This document shows, in pieces, positions 1 through 13,000 of a stretch of 64,000 nt of DNA. The notes under the pieces were generated by a model that was not told where the DNA came from, made no database searches, and saw only the letters and a list, made by a program, of their open reading frames with translations. The stretch is taken from positions 7,333,432 to 7,397,431 of the forward strand of contig OX392540.1 of the NCBI GenBank assembly GCA_947623455.1. Direction: 5' to 3'. Both the position numbers and the translations under genes were made by a program. Within the stretch, counting starts at the first letter, position 1, and each line of letters starts with the position of its first letter. The DNA comes from Mimachlamys varia (taxonomy: Eukaryota > Mollusca > Bivalvia > Pectinida > Pectinidae).

Positions 1-497
1 CTCATTGAGTCAGAACTACTGTTCTTGAAAAGGCCCAGAGGTTTTTTTTTCGTGCAATCGTTGGTAATTAACGTATCCAGTTGTTTATACTTATTCTATG
101 CAAAATGGTATTCATTGTGATAATATTATGCAAATTATCCATATACGAGAATACATTGTGAAGAGGGCCTTTGTAATTTTGTAATAACTTGTGCCCAATC
201 CGTTTGAATGATTTATGCAATAAAACATGTCTAGATAAGTCTTTTTTTAAATCCGGTTTATATTGATTTTATCATCCCTTTAATGATGACAGCGCAACTG
301 CCCGGATTTGTGTTCTTCTAAACCCTGAAGATTTCATTGTTTTATAGTTATTGAGATTGATCTCCCCCTAACCTGCTCATTTCAAATATATATGCATTTT
401 GTGCATGATATGAAATAGATAACGCCCATTTAATTGATGAAACATTTATACAAAAATATAATAATAAATAGCCCCAAGCATTCTAATTTCCAACCAT
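1..497. other. No gene seen; probable intron of the transporter gene
   Basis: This stretch is AT-rich and has no open frame resembling a transporter segment. It lies directly upstream of the first recognisable transporter exon, so it is most simply an intron whose upstream exon is outside the window. That is inference. Confidence 0.5.
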
Positions 498-890
498 TTA
501 AAGGCCCAATATACGTAACTTCAGGAAGTTTTTTCGTGATTCGGAAAAATTCTGAAAAAAATCCAGTTGATAACCATGCAAAAATAAGCCTAAAACGAAG
601 TAAATCCGAGCGGTAACTAACAACAAACTCTTGACAGAAAAATCCAAAGAATTGAAAATAGTTCAGGTGGGGCCCTCTTCAACAACAAACTGAAGTGAGA
701 AGACGGTTCAAATTGGACGCGTGTTTACAAATACCGAGTTTCAACTGCTACTGTACCGGTAACCGCGTAAGAATTCATCTTGAATATTGCTGATATCAGT
801 TAATCTTAACTTAATCTATAAATATAAAACATTATTAGGCTTGATTTTCGCTTCAGGTTTTGTCGAATGTTACGTATATTGGGCCTTTAA
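498..890. mobile_element. piggyBac-type MITE candidate with TTAA ends
   Basis: The two ends (498-519 and 869-890) are perfect 22 bp inverted repeats. Each begins with TTAA and continues AAGGCCCAATATACGTAAC reading inward. TTAA at both borders is the target-site duplication of piggyBac transposons. The element is 393 bp with no transposase frame, so it would be a non-autonomous derivative. A related end, reverse-oriented, lies at 15193-15331. The small open frames at 434-616 and 860-1090 fall across this element or in the wrong frame of the next exon and are not genes. Confidence 0.65.
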
Positions 891-915
891 TGCGATTGAC
901 CTATTTTTGTTTCAG

Positions 916-1080
916 AGTTCATCAGAGGCCTGTATCAGCTGATGCGGAACCCTATATATATGCTAATGATCCTGTGTGGCTGTATAGATATTTTTGCGGT
1001 TTCGGCATTCATCTCATTTACGCCGAAATATCTGGAGACTCAGTTTGCACTTCCGGTTTGGCTAGCAAATATAATAATGG
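916..1080 (+). CDS. SLCO: OATP exon (first one visible): membrane helix plus PKYLE motif
   Basis: The acceptor TTTGTTTCAG precedes 916 and the donor GTATGT follows 1080. The exon opens with the last two bases of a split codon, then encodes FIRGLYQLMRNPIYM, a hydrophobic helix, SFTPKYLETQF and LANIIM, 54 full codons, and ends in phase 1. RNPIY and PKYLE are strong OATP landmarks near the seventh membrane segment. The competing frame 860-1090 reads the same DNA in the wrong frame. Confidence 0.9.
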
Positions 1081-4000
1081 GTATGTTTAAATGTGTATGA
1101 TTATTTGTTCTTGGTTCGTAAAGTCCGCCAATTGTTCGTTTTCGGTACGGGTAAGATTCAGATGAAAATCCTCTGTGATAATTTAGATTTTTTTGCAACA
1201 TGTTGATGTAAAGGAAGAGAATAGATTTTATTTCTTCGTTTACACGTCTTCTGTAGATAGATATTTGTTTCGTATTATCTGTGTTAAGTTTGAATGTGAT
1301 CAGTTAAAACATTCGGGAAGTGTCCGTATTCTCTTATTTATTTAACAAAAACATGAAATCTCTATAGTCCTATACCGGAAGTGTCCATTTACTAGTAATT
1401 TCTCTTTGGTGAAACTTAATCTATATAATCCTATAACCAGAAGTATCCATTTACTAGTAATTTCTCTTTGGTGAAACTTAATCTATATAATCCTATAACC
1501 AGAAGTGTCCATTTACTAGTAATTTCTCTTTGGTGAAACTTAATCTATATAATCCTATTACCAGAAGTGTCCATTTACTAGTAATTTCTCTTTGTAAAAC
1601 CTTAATCTCAATAATCCTATAACCAGAAGTGTCCATTTACTAGTAATTTCTCTTTGGGGAAACTTAATCTATAAAAATCTATAACCGGAAGTGTCCATTT
1701 AGTAATAATTTCTCTTTGGTGAAACTTAATCTATATAAACCTATAACCGGAAGTGTCCATTTACTAGTAATTTCTCTTTGGGGAAACTTAATCTATAAAA
1801 ATCTATAACCGGAAGTGTCCATTTACTTATAATTTCTCTTTGGGGAAACTTGATCTATAAAAATCTATAACCGGCAGTGTCCATTTACTAATAATTTCTC
1901 TTTGGTGAAACTTAATCTATATAAATCTATAACCAGAAGTGTCCATTTACTAGTAATTTCTCTTTGGTGAAACTTAATCTATATAACCATATACCGGAAG
2001 TGTCCATTTACTAGTAATTTCTCTTTGGGGAAACTTAATCTATATAAATCTATAACCAGAAGTGTCCATTTACTAGTAATTTCTCTTTGGAGAATATTAA
2101 TCTATATAAATCTATAACCAGAAGTGTCCATTTACTAGTAAATTCTCTTTGGTGAAACTTTATCTATATTGAAGGATTAACTTTCTATTTTGTTAAGGTT
2201 ATCGGGGGATAACTACAATGGAAAACGGGTAAATTCAATAACCAGCTTCGCCATGTTTGAATACTCAAGTATATCTTTCTTTTTGAAGGTTTCTCATTTT
2301 TGTTTTTTAACCCTACAAATAAATGTATGTTGTACATAAGGAAATATTTTAACGATAGCACTTTTATGAATATATTATCTTTCAGGAATGCTTGGAATTT
2401 TGTCTGCTGCAATCGGGACGCTGGTTGGTGGAATTATAGTGTCAAAGTTCAAGTTTTCACCTTTGACCTGTCTAAAGTGCGTGTTGGTAACAAACTCCGT
2501 GTTTGCCCTCACCAATTCCACCGCCTTTTTTCTCGGCTGTTCCAATCCTCAAATCACCAACTACAACACTCAGACGTACGTTAGCTTTGTGTTGTGGTGT
2601 GAAATTAAACATTTTATATATTCTCAGTTTATTCATTATCATTATGTGATGATTGGTTATATATTTTGTGAGCGTAATTAGACATTTAACTTCTAAAGAT
2701 ATCGCATACTTTCCTTTTTTACACCTTAGTATTACACAACCAGGCCCTGGTTTCATCAACATTCCTTAACTTAAAAATTCTGCAAAGTAAACCATTACAA
2801 AAGTTAAGGAGAAAAGCCTTAGTTATGGAACTTTCCGTAAATTATGTAATGCTTTCCTATGGAGATTTTTGTTTTAAGGGATTTCCTTTAGTTAAGGAAT
2901 GTTGATGAAATCGGGGCCAGGTTTCTACATTTAGTGGTAATAAGTCAAGGCTAACCCGTCGTTAGTTTTATCAGATTGTGTAGTGTGCTTTTGTCCTCAT
3001 CTTTGTATTTTATTGCGATAACACTCTGAAGTCGAAATCAGATCACAGCCATCGCAAAGGTGCAAATACACCAAAATACCGTCTCCAGCACGAATGTATG
3101 GACCCGCGTTACTTTACTGCTAAAAAAATGCTACGTCGCCCAGTAAAACAACGATTAAATTTACTTTTCTTCCTCATAGGGATATCAATAGTAGTTGTTC
3201 TGCGCAATGTCATTGTGACGTCATGGACTATTTTCCGCTGTGTGGGTCAGATGGTCAGAACTACTTTTCTCCGTGCCAAGCCGGATGTACTGGAGGAAGC
3301 AATCTTGTGAGTGTTCATTTTGAATTCTAAAATTAAATGACAAGGACTGAACAAACATTAAGGTATTTAAGAATTGTCCTTGATGATATCGATGTATAGA
3401 TCGAAAACCGACGTGCACTATAAATTAAACGCGAAGCGTTTTATGAAAAGAGTGCACTTCGACTTTCGGCCTATACATCGATAGACTAATTTATTATCAA
3501 GTGCAATCCTTATAATTTAATTACGTTACAAAATTCTAGATGAACATATTTATTTTTTACAATATTAACATGGTTGTTTTTTTATGAATGGCGCATTGAT
3601 ATCTCAATCAAGCAATCACAATCCGTGTTTCAAATTTGGCGTGTAACGTGACGACGCGCGCTGTGACATAACGATAACGGTGGCATGGGAAAGGTTACCG
3701 TGACCGTCCCAGTTCACACGGAGGAACGTACTCTGGAATAACTTATCCCCTAGTTACCTGTAACAAACTGTGATTGGTGGAACTATAACACACACTTGTT
3801 GAAAGAGGAGATTTAAATGAGAGGACATGTTATTGTTGGATGATAAAAATGCCACAGCATGCAAAGGTCGGTTTGTGATCGTGTTTACATTATTCATTGA
3901 AGAGGTTTCAGCAGGACGAGTAAGGAGCAATGACCGGATGTCTTTTAAGGGTCTATATATATTTTGTCTTTTGGTTGACGCTGTGGTATATTTTGACTTT

Positions 4001-7000
4001 TGATTGACGCTGTGATATATTTTGACTTTTGATTGACGCTGTGGGATATATTTGTCTATTGATTGACGCTGTGGTATATTTTGTCTTTTGGTTAACGCTG
4101 TGGTATATTTTGTCTTCTATTGACGCTGCGGTATATTTTGTCTATTGTTTGAGGCTGTGGTATATTTTGTCTTTTGATTGACGCTGTGATGCATATTGTC
4201 TTTTGGTTGACGCTGTGGTATATTTTGTCTTTTATTGACGCTGCGGTATATTTCGTCTTTTGATTGAGGCTGTGGTATATTTTGTCTTTCGTTTCACGCT
4301 CTTATATATTTTGTCTTTTGACTGACGCTGTGATGCATTTTGTCTTTTGATTGACGCTGTGGTATATTTCGTCTTTTGATTGAGGCTGTGGTATATTTTG
4401 ACTTTTGATTGACGCTGCGGTATATTTTGTCTTTTGATTGAGGCTGTGGTATATTCTTACTTTTGATTGACGCTGTGGTATAATTGTCTTTTGATTGAGG
4501 CTGTGGTATATTTTGACTTTTGATTGAGGCTGCGGTATATTTTGTCTTTTGATTGACGCTGCGGTATATTTCTTCTTTTGATTGACGCTGCGGTATATTT
4601 TGTCTTTTGATTGACGCTGCGGTATATTTTGTCTTTTGATTGAGGCTGTGGTTTATTTTGACTTTTGATTGACGCTGTGGTGTATTTTGTCTTATGATTG
4701 AGGCTGTGGTATATTTTGACTTTTGATTGTGGCTGTGGTATATTTTGTCTTTTGATTGACGCTGTGGTATATTTTGTCTTTTGATTGAGGCTGTGGTATA
4801 TTTTGACTTTTGATTGACGCTGCGGTATATTTTGTCTTTTGATTGACGCTGTGGTATATTTGACTTTTGATTGACGCTGCGGTATATCTTGTCTTTTGAT
4901 TGAGGCTGTGGTATCATTTGACTTTTGATTGACGCTGCGATATATTTCGTCTTTTGATTGACGCTGCGGAATAGTTTGTCTTTTGATTGACGCTGCAGAA
5001 TAGTTTGTCTTTTGATTGACGCTGCGGTATATTTTGTCTTTGGATTGGCTGTTGTATATTTTGTCTTTTGGTTCAGGCTGTTGTATATTCTGTCCTTTGG
5101 TTCAGGCTGTTGTATATTCTGTCCTTTGGTTCAGGCTGTAGTATATTTTGTCCTTTGGTTCAGGCTGTAGTATATTTTGTCCTTTGGTTCAGGCTGTAGT
5201 ATATTTTGTCCTTTGGTTCAGGCTGTGATGTTTTTTAGATAATTTTGAATTACATTCACTTGAAACACCTTCTGTCTCATATACATTATTCTTGCCCCCC
5301 CCCCCCCCCCCCACCCCGAAAAAAAATCATTTTTGAAAGAAATAACAATTTTCTTTTCTTTTCACATTTTAGCTGTACACAGACTGCGAATGCGTCGGAG
5401 GTAACGCCACCGCCACACCTGGTCTATGCCCTTCCGATTGTAACACAGGAAACATGTACGGTTTCATGGCCATGACTTTTATTGGTTCCTTCTCGGCCTG
5501 CATTGGTATAATGCCCGGATTTATCTTTGTGATAAGGTGATTAAAACGTGTTTACCAAAGATTGAATCGTTTAAACTTTGAATAAGAATAATTATAGGCA
5601 GTTGATTTGTTAAACGTGGTAAATAGAGGTACCGTTATTGCCGATTTTTGTTGATATTTTCACGAGGGCGTAGCAAGTAATGAACACTTTTTATCCAATA
5701 GCATTACGCTAAATCTTTGATGCTACATGTATAATGCTACATGTATGATACACTGTATGATGCTACATGTATGATACACTGTATGATACTACATGTATGA
5801 TACACTGTATGATGCTACATGTATGATACACTGTATAATGCTACATGTATGATACACTGTATGATGCTTCATGTATGATACACTGTATAATGCTTCATGT
5901 ATGATACACTGTATGATGCTACATGTATGATACACTGTATGATGCTACATGTATGATACACTGTATGATGCTACATGTATGATACACTGTATGATGCTAC
6001 ATGTATGATACACTGTATGATGCTACATGTATGATACACTGTATAATGCTACATGTATGATACACTGTATGATGCTACATGTATGATACACTGTATGATG
6101 CTACATGTATGATACACTGTATAATGCTACATGTATGATACACTGTATGATGCTACATGTATGATACACTGTATAATGCTTCATGTATGATACACTGTAT
6201 GATGCTTCATGTATGATACACTATATGATGCTGCATGTATGATACACTGTGTGATGCTTCATGTATGATACACTGTATAATGCTACATGTATGATACACT
6301 GTGTGATGCTTCATGTATGATACACTGTATGATGCTTCATGTATGATACACTGTATGATGCTACATGTATGATACACTGTATGATGCTACATGTATGATA
6401 CACTGTATGATGCTTCATGTATGATACACTGTATGATGCTACATGTATGATACACTGTATGATGCTACATGTATGATACACTGTATGATGCTACATGTAT
6501 GATACACTGTATGATACTACATGTATGATACACTGTATGATGCTACATGTATGATACACTGTATGATACTACATGTATGATACACTGTATGATGCTACAT
6601 GTATGATACACTGTATGATACTACATGTATGATACACTGTATGATACTACATGTATGATACACTGTATGATACTACATGTATGATACACTGTATGATGCT
6701 TCATGTATGATACACTGTATGATGCTACATGTATGATACACTGTATGATACACTGTATGATACTACATGTATGATACACTGTATGATGCTACATGTATGA
6801 TACACTGTATGATACACTGTATGATACACTGTATGATGCTACATGTATGATACACTATATGATGCTACATGTATGATACACTGTATAATGCTACATGTAT
6901 GATATACTGTATGATGCTACATGTATGATACACTGTATGATGCTTCATGCATGATACACTGTATGATGCTACATGTATGATACACTGTATGATTCTACAT

Positions 7001-10000
7001 GTATGATACACTGTATGATACTTCATGTATGATACACTGTATGATACTACATGTATGATACACTGTATGATTCTACATGTATGATGCTACATGTATGATA
7101 CACTGTATGATGCTACATGTATGATACACTGTATGATGCTACATGTATGATACATTGTATGATGCTACATGTATGATACACTGTATGATGCTTCATGTAT
7201 GATGCTACATGTATGATACACTGTATGATGCTACATGTATGATACACTGTATGATGCTACATGTATGATACACTGTATGATGCTACATGTATGATACACT
7301 GTATGATGCTACATGTATGATACACTGTATGATGCTTCATGTATGATGCTACATGTATGATACACTGTATGATGCTTCATGTATGATACACTGTATGATG
7401 CTTCATGTATGATGCTACATGTATGATACACTGTATGATGCTACATGTATGATACACTGTATGATGCTACATGTATGATACTACATGTATGATACACTGT
7501 ATGATACTACATGTATGATACACTGTATGATGCTTCATGTATGATACACTGTATGATGCTACATGTATGATACACTGTATGATGCTTCATGTATGATACA
7601 CTGTATGATGCTACATGTATGATACACTGTATGATACTACATGTATGATACACTGTATGATGCTTCATGTATGATACACTGTATGATGCTACATGTATGA
7701 TACACTGTATGATGCTACATGTATGATACACTGTATGATGCTACATGTATGATACACTGTATGATACTTCATGTATGATACACTGTATGATGCTACATGT
7801 ATGATACACTGTATGATGCTACATGTATGATACATTGTATGATGCTACATGTATGATACACTGTATGATGCTTCATGTATGATGCTACATGTATGATACA
7901 CTGTATGATGCTACATGTATGATACACTGTATGATGCTACATGTATGATACACTGTATGATGCTACATGTATGATACACTGTATGATGCTACATGTATGA
8001 TACACTGTATGATGCACTGTATGATACTACATGTATGATACACTGTATGATACTACATGTATGATACACTGTATGATGCTACATGTATGATACACTGTAT
8101 GATGCTTCATGTATGATACTACATGTATGATACACTGTATGATACTACATGTATGATACACTGTATGATACTACATGTATGATACACTGTATGATGCTTC
8201 ATGTATGATACACTGTATGATGCTACATGTATGATACACTGTATGATGCTTCATGTATGATACACTGTATGATGCTACATGTATGATACACTGTATGATA
8301 CTACATGTATGATACACTGTATGATGCTTCATGTATGATACACTGTATGATGCTACATGTATGATACACTGTATGATGCTACATGTATGATACACTGTAT
8401 GATGCTACATGTATGATACACTGTATGATACTTCATGTATGATACACTGTATAATGCTACATGTATGATACACTGTATGATGCTTCATGTATGATGCTAC
8501 ATGTATGATACACTGTATGATGCTACATGTATGATGCTACATGTATGATGCTACATGTATGATGCTACATGTATGATACACTGTATGATGCTACATGTAT
8601 GATGCTACATGTATGATGCTTCATGTATGATGCTACATGTATGATACACTGTATGATGCTTCATGTATGATGCTACATGTATGATACACTGTATGATGCT
8701 ACATGTATGATACACTGTATGATGCTTCATGTATGATACACTGTATGATACACTGTATGATGCTACATGTATGATACACTGTATGATACTACATGTATGA
8801 TACACTGTATGATGCTTCATGTATGATACACTGTATGATGCTTCATGTATGATGCTACATGTATGATGCTACATGTATGATGCTACATGTATGATGCTAC
8901 ATGTATGATACACTGTATGATGCTACATGTATGATGCTACATGTATGATGCTACATGTATGATGCTACATGTATGATGCTACATGTATGATACACTGTAT
9001 GATACTACATGTATGATACACTGTATGATGCTTCATGTATGATACACTGTATGATGCTTCATGTATGATACACTGTATGATGCTACATGTATGATACACT
9101 GTATAATGCTTCATGTATGATACACTGTATGATGCTACATGTATGATACACTGTATGATGCTTCATGTATGATACACTGTATGATGCTTCATGTATGATA
9201 CACTGTATGATGCTACATGTATGATACACTGTATAATGCTACATGTATGATACACTGTATGATGCTACATGTATGATACACTGTATGATGCTACATGTAT
9301 GATACACTGTATGAAGCTACATGTATGATACACTGTATAATGCTTCATGTATGATACACTGTATGATGCTTCATGTATGAAGCTACATGTATGATACACT
9401 GTATGATGCTTCATGTATGATACACTGTATGATGCTTCATGTATGATACACTGTATGATGCTTCATGTATGATACACTGTATGATGCTTCATGTATGATA
9501 CACTGTATGATGCTACATGTATGATACACTGTATGATGCTACATGTATGATACACTGTATAATGCTACATGTATGATACACTGTATAATGCTACATGTAT
9601 GATACACTGTATAATGCTACATGTATGATACACTGTATAATGCTACATGTATGATACACTGTATGATGCTTCATGTATGATACACTGTATGATGCTTCAT
9701 GTATGATACACTGTATGATGCTACATGTATGATACACTGTATAATGCTTCATGTATGATACACTGTATAATGCTACATGTATGATACACTGTATAATGCT
9801 ACATGTATGATACACTGTATAATGCTACATGTATGATACACTGTATAATGCTACATGTATGATACACTGTATGATGCTACATGTATGATACACTGTATAA
9901 TGCTACATGTATGATACACTGTATAATGCTTCATGTATGATACACTGTATGATGCTACATGTATGATACACTGTATAATGCTACATGTATGAGACACTGT

Positions 10001-13000
10001 ATGATGCTACATGTATGATACACTGTATGATGCTACATGTATGATACACTGTATGATGCTACATGTATGATACACTGTATGATGCTACATGTATGATACA
10101 CTGTATGATGCTACATGTATGATACACTGTATAATGCTACATGTATGATACACTGTATGATGCTTCATGTATGATACACTGTATGATGCTTCATGTATGA
10201 TACACTGTATGATGCTACATGTATGATACATTGTATGATGCTACATGTATGATACACTGTATGATGCTACATGTATGATACACTGTATGATACTACATGT
10301 GTGATACACTGTATGATGCTACATGTATGATACACTGTATAATGCTACATGTATGATACACTGTATGATGCTTCATGTATGATACACTGTATGATGCTAC
10401 ATGTATGATACACTGTATAATGCTACATGTATGATACACTGTATGATGCTACATGTATGATACACTGTATGATGCTACATGTATGATGCTACATGTATGA
10501 TACACTGTATGATGCTACATGTATGATACACTGTATGATGCTACATGTATGATACACTGTATGATACTACATGTATGATACACTGTATGATGCTACATGT
10601 ATGATACACTGTATGATGCTACATGTATGATACACTGTATGATGCTACATGTATGATACACTGTATGATGCTACATGTATGATACACTGTATGTGTCCGA
10701 TAACACTGCCAATGTAATTAAACATTTGTATGACATGGAATTATGATAATTATGACTGAACGAGTAAGTTATGTGATAAATTATATTTCAATATTAGATA
10801 TGGTCCGATTTTCCTCAATTCTCATTGGCTAAATATATGGTCACGTGGAGGTCCATATTTTGTGATATTAATCTGATGTTTCTACTTTTAGAAACATTGA
10901 ATTAATATTGCAATTATAACGTGATAATCATTCTGACGTTTCATATCTAATATAAAAATTAAGGACCTTTGATTCGGTCATTATGGTGTTATACCAACCT
11001 GGTAGAATCTAAAATATTGACCGAATCAAAGGTATATAACTACAGGTGTGCTCGAAGCTGATGTCCCCTATATATATAATAAGCATGTGTATGTTGTCTT
11101 TTGTTTGTGTAATGTCTGCCAAAATGATGACGGAAGTGTGGTGGTACCATAAAGGTACCACATGTTGCACCAGGAAGTTATCATACTCTTTTGCTCATTA
11201 TATGTTTCAATCAAATAATAGGACATATATCAAAAGCTATACGAATCGCAAATTTCATATTTCTTAATTGTTTGTGTTTCAGAAGTGTAAGTGAAGAAAA
11301 CAAACCCCTGGCCCTGGGGCTGGGGTCATTCCTACACTCCATACTAGGTAAGTTGTGTGTTATACTACTAATGTACAAATCTGTTTTCATAAAACTTATA
11401 ACACATACGAACATTAAATGACATTTATAATATAAATATTTTCCATCTCCATATCTACCTATTAATAACCGAAGACCGCGTATCTTAGTTTTCAAGAAAG
11501 CTAGTATACACAGTCACGTGGTCATATACAGTCACGTGGCCAGCAAAAATGTTGAACCGTTTTTAGCGCTAAAACTACGAGTAGTTTTGGCGTCTATTGC
11601 TGCCACTATTCTGTGACCTTTGACCCATGTCATTTTTTCCCTCCCGCTCCGGAAAAGCTTGAATTTCTACCAATCACAAGATGTCTGAACTATTTGAAAG
11701 CCTTAACCTAACAGGAAATGATGTTCCCATGGTATTGTTAATAATAATGATGACTTTAATTATCTATATGCGATTTGTAACAAAGAAATCAGTTTTTCAC
11801 TCCCACGGCTCATTTAAATATTACGTCTCTGCCCAATGCCTGACCTCTCGTGTATACATTCGTGCTATACCTCTCTGTGCTTTACACTCGTATACGGATC
11901 GTGGAATGTACTGGCATGGTGTACTTTGCTGTTAAACTTTGATTATATAATCGCGCCATAGCCAAATAGCCTGATTTTGATTTCAATGATATATTACCTT
12001 ATACATGTGCATAAACCAAAATACTTGATCAATTTGTCGGTCGGAAGTATTAATTCGTAACTACAGTGAAAATCCGCCTTCTGGATATGATAACGTTATT
12101 ACGAATTATTTCCCCTGATTGTCACTAACGTTGTGATATACAGTATATATCATATATACTGAATGCACAAGCTTGATCGATTTTGTTACTTAATATTGTA
12201 CTGAGTATACAATTTTTAATTAGACCTTATCAGAACCTGCATAATTAATGAACATATGAATTGGCAAAACACTTGATTTATTGAAAATAACACTTATACT
12301 TTTCTATGGCGAGCAAAAGCTCGTGGTTTTATAATTACGTCCTCTGTGCTTCACATATAACTATACACTGTAGGTTCACATTTTTGTTTTAACGAATTTT
12401 TATCAGAACCTGTAAAGTGTACTTAGTAATTGACTCAATATAAGTTATTTAGTAGAAATAACACTTATATTATTTCTCTGGTGTGCAAAAACCTTTATGA
12501 TGTAAATTATCGTTATTATGTGTGGCCATATATAGGTCACGGCCAACATACAAATAATTTTTCCTTTGTATATATATGAACTTGATAATTGATAATTAGG
12601 CCTAGAGCTGTAAGTGAATATGACATGTTTGCATACCATTACTTTTCTCCAGCTTGGTAAAGATATTGTAATAGGCCGCGGTCGTTCGATCTTTTTGAAC
12701 AACAATTTAACTGTTTACTGTGATATTTTATGACAAATTGGATAGTTGGAACTATCATTTGTAACGAGAGATATGTTTGCGAATCCTTTTATTTTTTATC
12801 TAATACGTGTATCCATTGTGCTAACTACCAGCAGCGTATATTTCAATGATTCATTCACCTTCCTCCGAACGATAATGTTAACCTGAAGTTGTTTTTATTG
12901 TGTTAAAAACTTCTTCAGTCAGTTTCTCAAATTGCATATGTAGGTTTCACGTTGTGCTTAGTTATGCCCGTTTGATATCATACTGATCAGTAAAAACAAA

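Noticed and set aside
860..1090. 76-codon frame covering the first visible OATP exon
   Set aside because: The conserved RNPIY and PKYLE motifs are in the next frame, bounded by an acceptor and a donor.
3098..3310. 70-codon frame covering the Kazal exon
   Set aside because: The OATP reading (CGSDGQNYFSPC) lies in a different frame with correct splice phases. This frame is a shadow with an intronic start.
4294..4917. 207-codon minus-strand open frame with Q/S/K-rich repeats
   Set aside because: It is the direct translation of a 29 bp minisatellite whose minus strand lacks stops in all frames. There is no independent sign of a gene and it lies within a transporter intron.
7507..9815. Minus-strand frames of about 74 codons in the 26 bp array
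   Set aside because: They are repeat translations. Identical proteins at 7507-7731 and 8171-8395 arise from a 664 bp block copy.
11681..11935. 84-codon frame with a hydrophobic N-terminus
   Set aside because: It lies inside a transporter intron, has no recognisable family, and ordinary chance frames of this length are common here.
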